Shown: one piece after another, positions 28,201 to 41,282 of the stretch
Numbering within the stretch: the stretch's first letter is position 1
How the letters are laid out: each line of letters opens with the position of its first letter
NCBI GenBank assembly: GCA_036345935.2
Contig: JADWOT020000008.1
Span: forward strand, 15,082,655 to 15,146,654
Direction: 5' to 3'
From: Taenia hydatigena
Taxonomy: Eukaryota; Platyhelminthes; Cestoda; Cyclophyllidea; Taeniidae
DNA length: 64,000 nt
Program-made: the position numbers and the translations under genes
Notes under the pieces: generated by a model
The model's database searches: none
Seen by the model: the letters and a program-made list of their open reading frames with translations, nothing else
What the model was told of the DNA's origin: nothing

Positions 28201-30480
28201 GCTGTTGTCTCAGCTTGAGTTACTTCAAGCTGTGCCGCTACATCACACATGTCAGGGTTTGTGCAGCAAAATCCAAATAGAATGCTTTGAGAGGCGACGA
28301 TGGTTGTGAAAATGGAGTTGGAACTAATCAATAAATTTGACCTAGAATAAAAAGAACCAATGCACACGTCCCAAAAAGCACCTTAGAAAACCCTAATAAT
28401 ATTGCATCAAAATATGCCTCCATAAGATTTCAAAATTTATCACTGATTGCAGAACCATGGAATTTGCCGAAGGCCATTGTTCCGCTCAGTTTGCCTAATC
28501 GAGCATTTCTAGGCTGAAAATGCAGAGCATACAAATATACCAATTCTATGCTTTTTGTGGTACATCTATGAAGTGCTTTAAAAGTTCTAATTTTGGTTTC
28601 CCTATAATCACAAAGTAGCTTTGCTTCGATTCGTACATTTAACATTTAACATGAAAGGGTTGTTAAGAAAGGCGTGAAGGAAACTTGTCAGCCCCAAACA
28701 TGGCTGTCAGTTTGTTGACCATTGAGACACATTGTCTGCAAATTCGTGGTAATGTCTGCTGATGGTGGCCACAAGATCTTCTTGTGACTCCCTCTCCTCG
28801 GTTAATGTTAAGCCTCCAAATAGGTAGACATATCACTCAGGTCGATAAGTGTCCCGATTGGCCGCTTTTGGGATACGGCAACAACTCGGAAGTGAGACAT
28901 CCTCATTGCAGTGAAATGGCATTATAAAAGCATTCCTGATTGGGTCAGGAAGATATTGCGTCTTCTGCAGTAAGCTCTCTGTGCAAATTTAGCTGAACGT
29001 AGCTCGAGTTTTTCGGGTTAACAGGCCGAATTGAATCTGGGCAGCATAAACTACGAGGGGAGAAATACAGGGCCCATCAGACAGCACTGTACGAAGACCA
29101 CGACCCATGCACGTGTGTTACGATGCAGGAGCTTAGATTCTTGTATGCATTTTGAAGAGTCGATGCGATAGCTTTTTATACGCTTAAATCTGAATCGAGA
29201 GTGTCGAACGCTTTAGCATTTGCTAACTGTGTACACTACTACCAAAATTTGCTCTGAGGACCACTTACTAACTTCATGGCTGTTTATCAGTGAGTTTCAT
29301 CGTGAGGCAGTCGGTGCTAATTTTTATTCATTTAGATTCATTTAAGATTATAATTATGCCAATCAGCCATCTCGAGTGGTTGACAAATAACTGCTAGCCA
29401 TCAAATAAAATAGCAGTTGGTAGGAAATTGACTTAGCAATGCTGCTCTCTATGTGAAGGGAATAAGTGCTCGCGACTTCCTTGGAACCAGCGTTTTGGTA
29501 TTTGGACTCCCAAAATAAGTCACTCTTCGCAACGAAGTGACGATAGCTAGGCATTAAAGAAAGTGGCTTCATTCCATCCATCTACCGTTCTGAGCTAGCT
29601 AACTTGCATGTCGGCGCACTTGAAGTTAGTTCAAATGCCTGATTTGAAGTTATGCCTTCACTTAGATGAAATTTGTGCCAGTGTAGCGCTCTAGCTTCAC
29701 AAACTTAGACCTGTGAAGTTCCAGCAGCCTTAGACGAATCTTAAAGCAACGTCGTGTGCAAAATGTGCTAAAAATTAAGGCCAGATGATTGGGGATTAAA
29801 GAAATACCTATTCTGCTAAAGTGGCAGATATGCAACCAAAGATACACGTCTTTTATACCCAAAGGGAAAAACCAGAGAGCATTCTTCTTCCCAGAGGCTC
29901 TAAAATATCACGGATTTGCAGGCACAGTAAGAGTGGCTGGTTGGTAGACCAACTGTTTAGGGTTATAACGACAGCTAATCTAAAAAAGCACAACAGTGCT
30001 TGTGGTTCCGGACATGTATCTGTCAGTGCAGTTTGATCACTCTCGTATGCGCTACTTTGTCTCTGCACGAGTTGATGCTTCTGGCCAGCCTTCTTACACC
30101 GCACGAATTAATAACTTGGCACTGTTCGCCAAATAACAGACCTCTATATTTATGTTTACAACCGTTATCCTATTCACAAATGATTTGCTCCTTAAGTACC
30201 CGACCTAGTTAGCAGAAAATAAAGAAATGAAAGGGCTAGAGCATTCTACCTTTCGTGGACAAAAAACTAGACAAGTGCGCAATGGTAAAAACTAACAAAG
30301 AATTAGACACCATGCCAATGGAAGATAAATGAAGCTCCAACACAGCTGACCTCCCAGAACTGTGTTCGCTTATGTACGAACACAATGTTTAGCATGCTTG
30401 TAGAGTCTAAGATTCGGAATGCGAAAATCACTCACTAAAAAACTCAGTGATGGCAGTGGCGATTTAGTGGCGAATGCAAC
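25216..30480. other. Noncoding stretch
   Basis: Nothing recognisable. The longest ORF is 139 codons (27948-28367 minus), low-complexity and without a domain. The first part could continue the right inverted arm, whose outer end cannot be tested because its partner lies outside the window. Confidence 0.5.
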
Positions 30481-30492
30481 GAAGATCCTGCC

Positions 30493-30876
30493 ATGGCGTT
30501 GTCCGTAGCACGACGACTCACTCAGCTATGGCTGACATCTTTCACTGATGGCTATTCTGGTAAATGCACCATTTTTCTACAATTCGAACACAAAATTCGG
30601 TTTAGCGGCGAAACTTTCGACGAAGTAAACAGCATATTCGACAGGATAGAGGAAATCTCACTGAGAGACCATGAGGCGGCCATTGCAGACCTCGTGATGG
30701 GGGTTGCGTCAGAATTTCTGGGGACAGAGAGGGAGAAGTGTCTCGTTCACCCTATGTTCCCACTGAAATCTGTTAGCTCTGACCTATTCGTTAAAAGGCC
30801 TACAAGACGGAAGGCAAGAAGACAATCGGGAAACGCGCCGCATCTTCATTCCTTGTGTAAATCTGTGTCGTGCTAA
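30493..30876 (+). CDS. Hypothetical 127-aa protein, single exon
   Basis: The ATG has a strong initiation context (CTGCCATGGC) and the frame is open for 127 codons to TAA. The first 16 residues are basic, with hydrophobic residues and no acids, compatible with a mitochondrial targeting peptide. Residues 40-75 (ETFDEVNSIFDRIEEIS and on) look like amphipathic helix. Residues 102-110 are strongly basic. The charge pattern looks more protein-like than other ORFs here, but I recognise no family, no introns or flanking exons can be supported, and an ORF of this length can occur by chance in 64 kb. Confidence 0.3.
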   Translation: MALSVARRLTQLWLTSFTDGYSGKCTIFLQFEHKIRFSGETFDEVNSIFDRIEEISLRDHEAAIADLVMGVASEFLGTEREKCLVHPMFPLKSVSSDLFVKRPTRRKARRQSGNAPHLHSLCKSVSC

Positions 30877-32741
30877 ATGCACCCCCAGAACATCCTGTGT
30901 GACGAGCGCCGTATTCACCGAAGACGACAGAAGCCACCATCCTATTTTCAATTTGTAACAAATCCGCCAGCCTGCTCAAGGGCAGCTTTTCAATTGTCAT
31001 ATTTATTGCATGATATTTGAGCGTAGTTTTTCCTTAAATGGATACTTTAAAGGTTGTGCAGCATTTGATTCCTTATTTAATTGTCCACAAGTATTTTGTG
31101 GAAGTATGCAAATCTTTCCATAAATCCACTCTTAACGATGAACTGCTCGCCATTTTTATATGTTTGCATAGGTTATTTTGACTTAAACTTTTTTGTGCAT
31201 TTGTTTATGTTCATTATTAGAAAGGTACTAAATCAAAGTTTTGTTTCGCCGATTTCAAGGTCCTTGGCCGTATTTAGTATTTTTATGTCGGTATGGTGAG
31301 TAAGTTGCATGTGTTAGTTGCGGCGGCAAGGTAGGATCTGTTGGCTTCGGATTAAAAAGAACTGTTAAATTTCAGGCTTTAGTCGGTGTCAATGATGGTT
31401 CGGATCTTAAGGATGACAACAACGTATCTTTCTGTGGTGGTGCATCTAATAAGCTCCGAGGGATTACAGAAAAATTGTCAAATTTGCGGTTTGACCTTTC
31501 TACTGCTCTCCAATTTGTGGTGGTGCGAATGGGTTCCTGCCTAGGAAATGGCATGATATATGTCGTGATTTGATGAACCCGTCATTTATCCTTTTCCCGA
31601 ATTCTTTTCGCAAATGTAATGTGGCAGCTGCATTATCCAAATTGTTGCCATAGCCATATTGGCAGAATCAGTAGTGCTTATTGGACGCGGATTCAGTTGA
31701 GGCGCCCTCCAAAAGGTTGCTTGAGTACTTTTTCTCCATTTATGAGTATAATGTCGTCGCCTTCAGCTTCGGCAGGCGTAATCCAAATAAGCCTAAGCCG
31801 AGGTCGTAAACATTCTGCTACGAACGAGACTTCAACGTGCATTCTGCGCCATCATCACACTAAATGTCTATCCGTCGCCTTGATTGATACTGCTTCTCGA
31901 ATACTCAGCGTGCTCCTGCTGATACGAGGATGTGTTTGGATGGAATATTTGTTGGCGCAGGTGATGGATGGATGCAAATATTTAGTTCTGCTGCGAGAAA
32001 TGGAGATGACAGAACAAATGAAGCAGCATACTAGCAATATTTCTTCCGAGTGCAAAGGACAGGTGTTTCGTTAAGGCTGTGCCACTGCAATATGTCGTTC
32101 TGGTAACCAGCGTTCGCTGATGGATTGTTTGCCGATACTGTTGGAAGTCTGCAAAGTAGGGTGCAAGCGGTGCCGTGTCGTGACTCCCGCGTTGTGACGT
32201 GGTAGGCAAAAAGGGCCAAGTCAATGAGTGTGAAGATTGTGGATAGATGGAGGAGGGAACTCGTCAATTCATAGGTGCGTATAAATGCACATTTTACGCA
32301 CCTCTGAAAAGTCCACTTGTACATACTGTTTACTTGCTGTTTATCTACTTTGATGAGGTTTGACGTCTGACTGCGAAGCGTGGTCTTTTGCATTAAGCCG
32401 CAGCCACTGCCTGTTGAATGGGGATTTAACACTGGCTTAGGACCAACTGTGTCCCTTCTTCCTTTTTGATTTTCCACATGCTCCACTTGTTTGCGGCCAT
32501 CAATTGTTTTGGTGCTTTCACCCAGCACTGGTATACATGAAGTACTGGCAGTTCTGATTTTTGCGCATTTGGTTTTGTTTTTTTCCGGTCAGATGGGTAA
32601 GTGGTGTACGTTCGTCGAACACTTGGCTTACCATGGAGGCCTAAATAAGGCAGGTTGTGTTTAGCGAGATTCAATGAATATGCATGTGTTTTTGAGAAGC
32701 TTGATTGAGAATAGTTATTTATGGTCATTACAACCATGCAG
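30877..32741. other. Noncoding stretch with overlapping chance ORFs
   Basis: ORFs of 151 (31619-32074 plus) and 165 codons (32031-32528 minus) overlap. One minus-strand segment near 32.19 kb (LALFAYHVTTRESRHG) faintly recalls the end of a gypsy integrase, but without support on either side. Confidence 0.45.
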
Positions 32742-32764
32742 ACATACCCATGGAATGGGTATGT
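32742..32764. repeat. Perfect 10-bp hairpin fused to the tRNA-Ser fragment
   Basis: The sequence ACATACCCAT, GGA, ATGGGTATGT is an inverted repeat with a 3-nt loop. It sits where the T arm of the tRNA-Ser would be. Confidence 0.7.
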
Positions 32765-32765
32765 A

Positions 32766-32825
32766 TGCGCGGGGATTCCCTAATGGATTTCGAGTCCATC
32801 GCCTTAACCACTCGTCCATCGCGAC
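32766..32825 (-). pseudogene. 5' 60 nt of tRNA-Ser(CGA), T arm and 3' acceptor missing
   Basis: The acceptor start GTCGCGA, D arm, anticodon stem (ATGGA/TCCAT) with loop CTCGAAA (anticodon CGA) and long variable arm are nearly intact, as in animal tRNA-Ser. From base 61 on, the T arm and 3' acceptor are absent and replaced by the perfect hairpin at 32742-32764. It may be a truncated tRNA gene or a tRNA-derived repeat head. Confidence 0.7.
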
Positions 32826-32867
32826 ATGGCAACAGCAATTTCTAAATTTGGTACTTTAGAGGATAAA

Positions 32868-32939
32868 GAGTATGTAAAGTGAGACTGAGCTCGCGACCTT
32901 CAGACTGTGGGTTTAACGCGCTTACCAACTACGTGGGGC
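32868..32939 (-). pseudogene. Second tRNA-like relic, isotype uncertain
   Basis: On the minus strand it runs GCCCCAC, then GTAGTTGGTAAGCGCG (D-arm-like), a loop CCCACAG, AGGTC (variable loop) and GCGAGCTCAGTCTC (eroded T arm). The D stem has lost bases and the anticodon stem pairs poorly. It lies 43 bp from the tRNA-Ser fragment in the same orientation. Confidence 0.5.
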
Positions 32940-35900
32940 ACATTTCAAATGGCGCCACTCTAATCGATTTTCCCGTCAGCATGCCATGACGAATTTTTGC
33001 TCTTCACCGTTTCAAGTTTAATTCTGCGGACTAGTGGATGGGTTCTTTGACGCATTCGATTAGGTAGTATTGGACTAAGGAAAACGTCATGCTAAGATTT
33101 CTGCCTTCAAATAAGAAAGATGAAGGATTCTGTATGAGGTCGCCGCCTAGCAACCAAGTCACCAAGGGAGTCCAGATGTAACTCACCTAATCCAATTGTG
33201 GACGCAATGCCACAAAACGGTTTAAGGAAACATCAAGGGAAACCTTGCAATAAACGCCATCTTCCATATTCTCGATTATCACCCAAGACGCAATCCATGG
33301 ATGGCCGCGAAGAACTTGCGTATACATTATACTCAGCTTAAAATACTTTAATCTGTCAATGGATCCTCACATTCCTTTTCATACTCATTAAAACACTTTA
33401 CTGTTTAGTAAAACTTATGCCCCTTAATTCCAAAATATTTGCCCAGATTTAAGATCGATGGAAATAAGTTTACAGTTTTGCTTGTATCGCGTGTCCCAAT
33501 GTGGAAAGAAATGCGGAAAACAATCTTCGAAACCACTGTTTTCGTTGGGCCGGTGACAAAATGATACGGAGACAACGGAAGAATGGGGATTTGATTTGCT
33601 ACTTGATCACTAAAAGCAACGCACGCAGGTTCAGACCACAGGCTGCGCTGCCCAAATCGGATCGGTAAGGTGATTTCTTGTCCATTAATCAGCTCACTGT
33701 ATGTGAACATGGAAGCGTACAAAAGCCAAGTGCTGAAGTGGAAGAGTAGGTCTGCATAGACAGCAGGTGAATAAGTGACGAGAAGGAGAAGAGAGGGTGA
33801 GGCGAGTGCTGGTGTAAATTAGCACCAGAAGAGACAGATAAAGTGAGCGCAATAATGCACAGCACGGCGGAACTGTGAGGGACTGTGCAGTGCTGGCAAG
33901 GTGAGGCTGTAGGCGCAAGTGATGGTTGCAAGATGGGCATGCTATGAGGTGAGCACGTCCAGTTCAGCAAGAATCTGACAATGCTAGTCCATAAATTGTA
34001 ATTGCGAATGTTAGCAACAGTTCTCGCTTCTTATCATTTGAGTTCAGCTCTTCGTTGGCGATGTCGACCAAGAAGTGACAATGATTATGTGAGAGGAAAC
34101 CAAACTCGAGCCTGTGCCCTAGTGAGTCACTCTGATAGTTTATTCATGCATGCATACGTAAGTGACTGATTGATTCTCGGCCTTAATTAAACAATGGTAG
34201 GCTTGAAGCGCAGCCAGCGCAAACGAAGTAAGTGCGTAAGGCGTGCGTGAACATGAGGCCCGATTTTAGCGTTTTTGCCCAAATAATCAAAAATTGTCCG
34301 CGGTTGCCTGCACCACAGATAATTGTGCTAAGATTAATTTGCCCTGTCTTCCGGCGTTCCAGATAGCGCTGTGTGGATCAGCATCAAGTTGTCAGTAAGT
34401 GCAATCCAAGGAAAGGGTTACCAAATTTAAGACATCTGCATATCTTTTAACCGCAATTTGCCACGTCTTCTTTGTAAAACTACAATTGCTAGCTGGAGCA
34501 TCATGGTCCCATATTATGACAGCAAAGACTGCAGATACATCAGCCAAATTGCCACGTCAAAATACAAGGGCACGAAGCATTGCAAATGGCTAGAGAGCAC
34601 AGTGACGGGTCTATTAGGCTGTCACCGTGTTCTGCTCATTGCTTTTTGTACTGTTAAAGGAGTAGGTGACGCTACTCGGTTGCGTCATCAAAGGTTTTGC
34701 AGACCCAAAAAGTACCATTGTCGTTTAGCTATCAGCGTTGTCTTCTTTTTCCATCAGCAAAATAATCATGAATTCTTTTGCTTTTGCGGTGCCCGTCTCA
34801 CCCGATCCACGTGCTAGTTCAAGTATTCAACTGTCATAATGTAGGCGAAGTCAAGGGTGCTTTGTCTCACTCCGGGTCACTGATGTACCGATGAAACAAC
34901 TATTTCAGGCGCATTGAGGTCAGGCTCAGGTGCGCATCAGAAGAGCCTACTAAGTATTTAACATTATTACCGCTCGAACAGTAGATAAGCTAAGTAAATT
35001 TATTTCAGTCAATTCCTGCCAATCCACATGAATTTCCATGTCTTAAAATCCTTTATTGATTGAAGCGTTGACACCATAAAATGATTAGTACACTTAATGG
35101 TTCTATCCCTTATTCGTTGCGGCCTTGCTTGATGCTTACAGAATTCCTACAAACAGGTCAGGCGTACTATTCCATGAATTCTATGATTGTACACAGTAAG
35201 CTATAAAGGACCCCATGGTGATTTTCAGGTCAAATTCTTGGGGAGTCACCAGGTTTGTCAGACCAGAGGCCATGTATTATTCTTTTGGCTAAGGTACCAC
35301 TAGGCTATTTCGCTGTGAATACTTGGCTTGATTAAGCCATCAAACGAGTAGTATCTAAACGTTCAGATCAGAAAAGGCAAGTCAAATCCTAACCGGCTGG
35401 TCGTAGGATCCAACATTTATTAATCTTTATTGAGAACCCAAAAGGGATGCTTTCAACATACACTAACCACATTGTACCATCGCAAATGCAAATGAAGTCA
35501 CTGCAAATCGTCATTTCGGAAAGGATGTCTTGTGAAGAATGCTATCTTTCTTCAAAAATTTGGGCATCTACAATATCTAAGCATTACTCGAAAGCTTACA
35601 AAAGAAAATGGTATTTGTTGACTCCCATGATCGCGATTTGTAATAGTACTAAGTACACGCCTTGTGCAAAACTTAAATTGGGTGGACAAAGCTTTGTCTA
35701 TTAACTAGGCAGGAATGTATGATTTCCTATCTAGAAATGTTCTGTAATAAGTGGACAGTAGTGTTTCGGACGTCATCGATAATTGGGGTCTTCAAGTATG
35801 GCAAGACAAGCAATCAGCGCCACGACCCCTCTTGTTAAGAGCCTGCAACAGGGACTAGGGCTGTTTGCTCCAACTTAGCACAATAGACCATTCGTCTTAT

Positions 35901-38900
35901 AATGTCTACATCCAGCACTTCGCACAGCACACTTGCACGGAAATATGCTCGACAATCAGGGATGGGATAGTAATTCCCTCCCATGGGAACGTTAAATTTA
36001 GATTTGCTGCACCTTTTCTGAATGGCGCACACAAGATAATCGATCTTCCTTAAGTCATCCTTCGTCGCGTTCACAGTGGCTGGAGTAGTGTTTGATGAGA
36101 CACTTCCTGTGTGATCGCGAAGGGTTCGTTAAGTAGCTCATGCAATCCGAGAAGTCATTTACATTCTGTTCTTTCGGAATAATCTACTATTCTATCATCA
36201 AAAAGGTCAGCAGTGCAGGTATGTCTACGTGCGTAAGCGCAATGGATGCGCAATGACAAGTTCTTCTCTAAACTGCCACTGGTGAATTCAATACTTAATC
36301 ATCGTGTGGATCAAACTACGAAATTCCATTCAAAGAGAGCAAACTACCCTAACCTCAATCTACACAGTTCAACAATCGCTCATCATTGGTAAAGACGATT
36401 TCGCTTGACATCAGGAATTCGAAAAGGCTAATTCGCTCCCCTGGTTTGGGAGTGCTATACGGAATTATCGTCTGACGCCTTATAAACGCATTTATTTCAG
36501 TGAGGTGGTTAGTCTTATAAATGAAAACGTTCATCACACATATCTAAACCAAGGAAGAATGGAAAAGCTTATTGTAAGGTTACCCAAAGCTTGCTTAGTA
36601 AAGGCGATTAAATTAGAAGTAATTATTGCTAGCGCCAATCTGTTCTTTTAAATGCTTCACCTCTGATTATATTGTTATAGGTCAAGAGTTTGCTGGACAA
36701 AGCTACGTTTGCCCCACAACGAGAAGATGGTCAATGCAGTCTACGATGGGTAAGACTCTTAAGTCAGCTGCTGAACTTGATAATGTCTCCTTACGAAATC
36801 AGTGGAATGGCAATTGGTGTGACACTTATTTTATCCCTTAAAGCAAACAAATCCCCATCCACGTGAAGTTGACCTAAGAATAAGTAGGACAAAATTGGGT
36901 TCGGACCTTTTGTGGGATCTTTGATTCAGCTTCCAGCAGTGAAGTACAAATGCGTATTATCGCGAGCAATTCTGGTTGATTTTAGGAAGCAAGTTAGCCT
37001 AAATATAGAAAGGGAAGTGTGAAAAGAATTAAACACAGTGATAAGTTATCACTGTTTGTAATAAACGCCCTATTTTTGCAAGAAAAATCCAATGCAGATT
37101 GCAGGAACGCACCCTTGGGATTTAGCCACACCAGAAATTCCCTTCACACGATTTTTGTGAAAGCATCTCGGTATTTATCTTGTACGAAGGGCAGGGGTAC
37201 TTCCATCTATGCATACACTCCACCATTTAAACTAGTCTAGGAGGACGTTAAATGCAAAATTACTTGAAGTTGCGGCAGTTCCTTGCTTAGCTTGAAGCGT
37301 CTAACATGCCTTTGGGTTTGATGCAAGGATGCCATCTTCGAGCCGAGATCAAAATACGCCTGGCAGGATTTGTATCGTGATACCTTTTATGTAAGTTACT
37401 TTAGAAATTCAAAAAGCAGAATTTATTCTGCGACATGCACAAGCACTTATTTGGAACTGATTTTCCTTTTTTGATAAGATGATTTAGGTAACGCCTAATA
37501 AAACCATAGAAATTAGACTCGTGATTCCACAAAAATTACCTCTGCTGGAGAAACACCACAAAAAAACTAGTTGGTGAGACTTGTAAAAGTCAGTTGCTAA
37601 CTAATTCAATGCGCATACTTTGATAAGATTTTGTCTGCAATCATAAGTTTACCGGTAACCCAGTTCGCACGCTTAACTGCACAGAAATTCTATCTACGAC
37701 GCGATGATCACAATAGCATACGAAGCTGTGGAAAAATAGACAAATGTATGCAATACTTTCTTCCCCTCCATTTCCCGTCTTTGTCTCCCGCATCCAAATG
37801 GGATCCATGTAGATGGTCAAATAGTGCTGAATTGAGATCGCTGTTATACAATTAACCTGGACCATGTGCCAATGGAATGAATCTGACGAAAGGCGAGAGT
37901 CGCCAATCATAAGCGAATAGACTTTAATGAACTCGTAATGGAATGCTATCCAGTCGTAAATAGCACACAATTTGCCAGATTGAACTGATTTGTCACTTCA
38001 TCTGAACAGACGAGTCATCACTGGCAAACAAGATAAACGCCTTTGCATTCTGAGGAAGACTGCGTACGTCCTTTCTTTGTTTAATTACAGAAAAGACGAA
38101 CAAGAACGCACTGCCTTGTTTCGCACTCGTAAAAGACAGGGCAACAAAAGTTGCTTTTAAGGCTGCACCCATTCGCAATCATTGTGTCCTGTTTCTGTGC
38201 CCATGAATTTTGCTCCCAAAACAAGCCCTACTCTTCAAGTTTTAGGGGAAAACTAGACCGGTAAGATATGCATCCGGGTTAAATTAATTTCATAAATTAG
38301 TCGTTCAAAGTAGAGTGATGAACACCCATGCCATGGCTACTTTTGTTTCGAAGAGCTATTACATGGGTCCGTACAGTATTCACATTCAACCAGCGTTAAT
38401 AAAATTTAATTTAGAATGCACAGTGGCTTTCCTGAACAGGAGGTCTGCGTGATAATTAGCAACAAATTCGGAACGCTACTTAGCCATGCAAGCCTTCTTC
38501 CAAGGCTAACCATCCTGCACCCAAATCTAGATTCTACCACTCGCTCCGCCGAGTAATTTTGAGGACATTTTTTTTTACAAAGAAGACGATGTTGTGGCCA
38601 TAAGTAGTGGCATTTCGCATAAAATCCTTAACATTGGCTGTCTATAGACGCATAAATTTAGCTAGAGATTCATCAGGATATTCCATGAAAAGCATTTAGT
38701 GTTAACAGGGGTGGGCTGAATTTGAGCTCTAACAAACTCCTGTGCTTTAATCTAACAGGGTGATACTACATAATGATGGAAGACAATCTTGACCGTAGAG
38801 CTTATGGGTTATACAGAGGTAAAATCTAGGAGGGGCTAGAGTTGAGTCAGCATAGAGAAATTCGCGACCGCGCCTTACAACGTTCATAGCCGAGTTCGAG

Positions 38901-39677
38901 TATTTGGTCTCACATCTGGCATAAGAGACAACCACCATCTATGTTTTTGAAGGGCTACGGTTAATCGCAGACCATTCATTAACGGTTCTATACGACAGCA
39001 AACTTGTAAGCTCATCCGTCTGCTTCCGTCCAGTCAGTGAACGTTGATTGGCCTCTTTAGGATAAGCTGTGCAATCGCCAGCTTAAGTCAGAAACGAACT
39101 AAGCTTGACATCTGCTACTGCTTTTCAGTAAATAATGACAAAGTAAAAGAACTAGCCAAATGAGTGACTCGAACTGCAGTTTCGTCGCTTTCATCATATT
39201 AAAGTCAAAATCAAGTCTGCCTTGCATGTTCTAGGTAAAATAGACCTCGCTGTCTACACCAAGTTAAGGTGCTTTTAAAGCTGTCACTTCGGTTTAAATT
39301 AGAATTTGCAATGGAACAATGCTGTCTTTAACTAAAATTCACGCAAAAGGATGCAGAAATTAATGGCGGACACCAGCGTCAGCACGTTGAAAGAAGCACA
39401 AATTCTATCTATTATCAATGCTTTTAAAATTATAAACAATATACAATGTTTCTTGGCTGCGCCTAGGAAAAGCGAGGGCTTCACGAGATCATTTAAATGA
39501 TGAGATGCAAATAATCGCAGCGCAGAGTTGACCTAAAGAATAACGCGGAGGAGGGAGACAATTCTTGTACGAGTAGCCCATATTAAAGATGGAAAAAGAT
39601 AGCGCTTATGATGAGGCACGGGTAGAATGCTAGCTGGTATCCGAGAAGTTAAACAGATATGCAGCCACTTAAACTTA
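32940..39677. other. Noncoding stretch
   Basis: No supported gene. A purine-rich block lies at about 33.73-33.92 kb, with a short inverted repeat (CTGGTG/CACCAG near 33.81-33.83 kb). Otherwise AT-rich sequence up to the N gap. Confidence 0.5.
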
Positions 39678-39777
39678 NNNNNNNNNNNNNNNNNNNNNNN
39701 NNNNNNNNNNNNNNNNNNNNNNNNNNNNNNNNNNNNNNNNNNNNNNNNNNNNNNNNNNNNNNNNNNNNNNNNNNNNN
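39678..39777. other. Assembly gap (100 N)
   Basis: Exactly 100 N is a usual placeholder for a gap of unknown size. Distances across it, and the ORFs that read through it, are not reliable. Confidence 0.98.
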
Positions 39778-40503
39778 CATGATCACTTGTGAATTAGTTT
39801 TTGGAGAGGAATTCCAAGTTGACACGACACGAGTCTTCGTATCTTCTACTTGTAATAAGGTAGATGATTTCGGACTTCCTTCTCGCCCACAAGATGGAGC
39901 GCCGAGACTGCTAGCAAGCACCTGGCGCCGATCCATTAGAGATAAAACCAGACATATGTGACGCTTTAGACGGTATCTTCCTTGGCTAAATATTAGTAGA
40001 GATGTGTTAGAAACTGAGATGCATATTTGCAATTATTATCGAACGACTCAAAGAGCACCCCTCGTGAGTGGAAAAAGTACGTCACGCGGAATACAGGCCA
40101 ACGACTATAAATTGGGCATGAAATGTGCATAGCCTTCAAAATGGAATATCCATACCAGACGCACCAAATGATCCAAAGCAGAAGCTAACAGCGAAGAAAT
40201 GGTCCTTTAGTAACGCTACGAAACCTTCAAGCCGAAACAAGGGCCAATCTCACTCAGAACCAGGTACGAGACGCCAACCCCAATACTACACAAAACAGTC
40301 AGAAGCACAAACAAAAGTATGTTGTGATTGGACGCAATTATGTTACAAGTCGGTTCAAACAAATGTGTATGATTATAAGGAATCCTAAAATAGAAATGGG
40401 GTTTCTTTCACAAAGCAAAGAACGTGAGAATATAATATTGCATTTGCAAATGATTGACACGAAGTCAGATTCCTGTACACCAAAATAAAATCAATACAAT
40501 ATC
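39778..40503. other. Noncoding stretch right of the gap
   Basis: An 87-codon plus-strand ORF (40125-40388) has no recognisable content. An exon whose remainder is hidden in the N gap cannot be excluded. Confidence 0.4.
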
Positions 40504-40687
40504 TATAGCATCCTGAGGCTCTCTCAAAGGCAAAAGAAGGCGGAATGCTAGAGTAGAATTTATATATATCCGACGGATAGAGGAAAATAAGCTGCTGGCA
40601 TGGCCTGGAGGCTAGCCTACGCAGCTATAGCTGTATGGCCACCACTGTGTCCCTTACCAAAACCGGCAGCCGAAGCCAAGTATTGCA
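40504..40687 (-). repeat. Second old solo LTR of the TRIM family
   Basis: This 184-bp sequence aligns end to end with the reverse complement of the TRIM LTR, including the GCTGCTGGCATGGCC block near 40.59 kb. It is more diverged than the 40963 copy. Its flanks (ATATC and ACATC) match at four of five bases, possibly an eroded target duplication. Confidence 0.75.
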
Positions 40688-40962
40688 ACATCAGTGTAAT
40701 ATATGTCCTCTTAAATGCGCCTTTTAAGCGAAAGGCGGGACCACAACCAAAATCTTGACCTCGAGGTGTAGTTCGATCCCCCCAACGCGGGCAGAGGCCA
40801 CCTTACAACTGTAGTCTTTTTTAATGTTGAATCCGTCCTTTCTCATCGGCACTTAGCCTATATTTTTAGGTGTCCATTTAGTGGTTCTATTTCATTTCCT
40901 GTACGAAGTACTGAAGCATATTAGGCGGAGATGTTTGGCTACCTAAATGTAATTAACGTCCC
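40688..40962. other. Spacer between two old LTRs
   Basis: These 275 bp lie between two same-orientation old LTRs. No primer-binding site follows the right-hand LTR in its own sense, so the two are read as separate solo LTRs and not as one element. The stretch holds a weak tRNA B-box-like string (AGTTCGATCCC near 40.77 kb) without a convincing A box. Confidence 0.4.
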
Positions 40963-41096
40963 TGTAGCGTCCCGAGGCTCCCTCAAAGGTAAAAGAAGGC
41001 CGAATACTAGATTAGAATATACATATTCAATGGACAGAGGGAAATAAGCTGCTGGCATGGCCCGGAGGCCAGCCTACGCAGCTAGGGCAATACGGC

Positions 41097-41282
41097 TGTA
41101 ATACTTTGGTTGTTAGAACTGCCGTTTTCTGTCAAGGTCACAGAGGTGGCCATTATTGCCCTAGCTGCGTGGGCTGGCCTCTGGGCCATGCCAGCAGCCA
41201 TTTTCCCTCTGTCCGGTGAATATATATATTCTATCCTGCCACTTTGCCTTCTTTTGCCTTAAGGGAGCCTCGGGACGCTACA
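41097..41282 (+). repeat. 5' LTR of the TRIM
   Basis: This is the 186-bp left LTR with TGT...ACA ends. It is identical to 41772-41957 and contains a TATATATAT stretch at about 41.22 kb. Confidence 0.9.

Noticed and set aside
32031..32528. Possible gypsy integrase end (LALFAYHVTTRESRHG)
   Set aside because: Only a short, weak resemblance; the expected catalytic Asp/Glu blocks are absent in the surrounding minus-strand frames.
40740..40790. tRNA B-box-like string AGTTCGATCCC
   Set aside because: There is no A box or clover-leaf pairing at the right distance.
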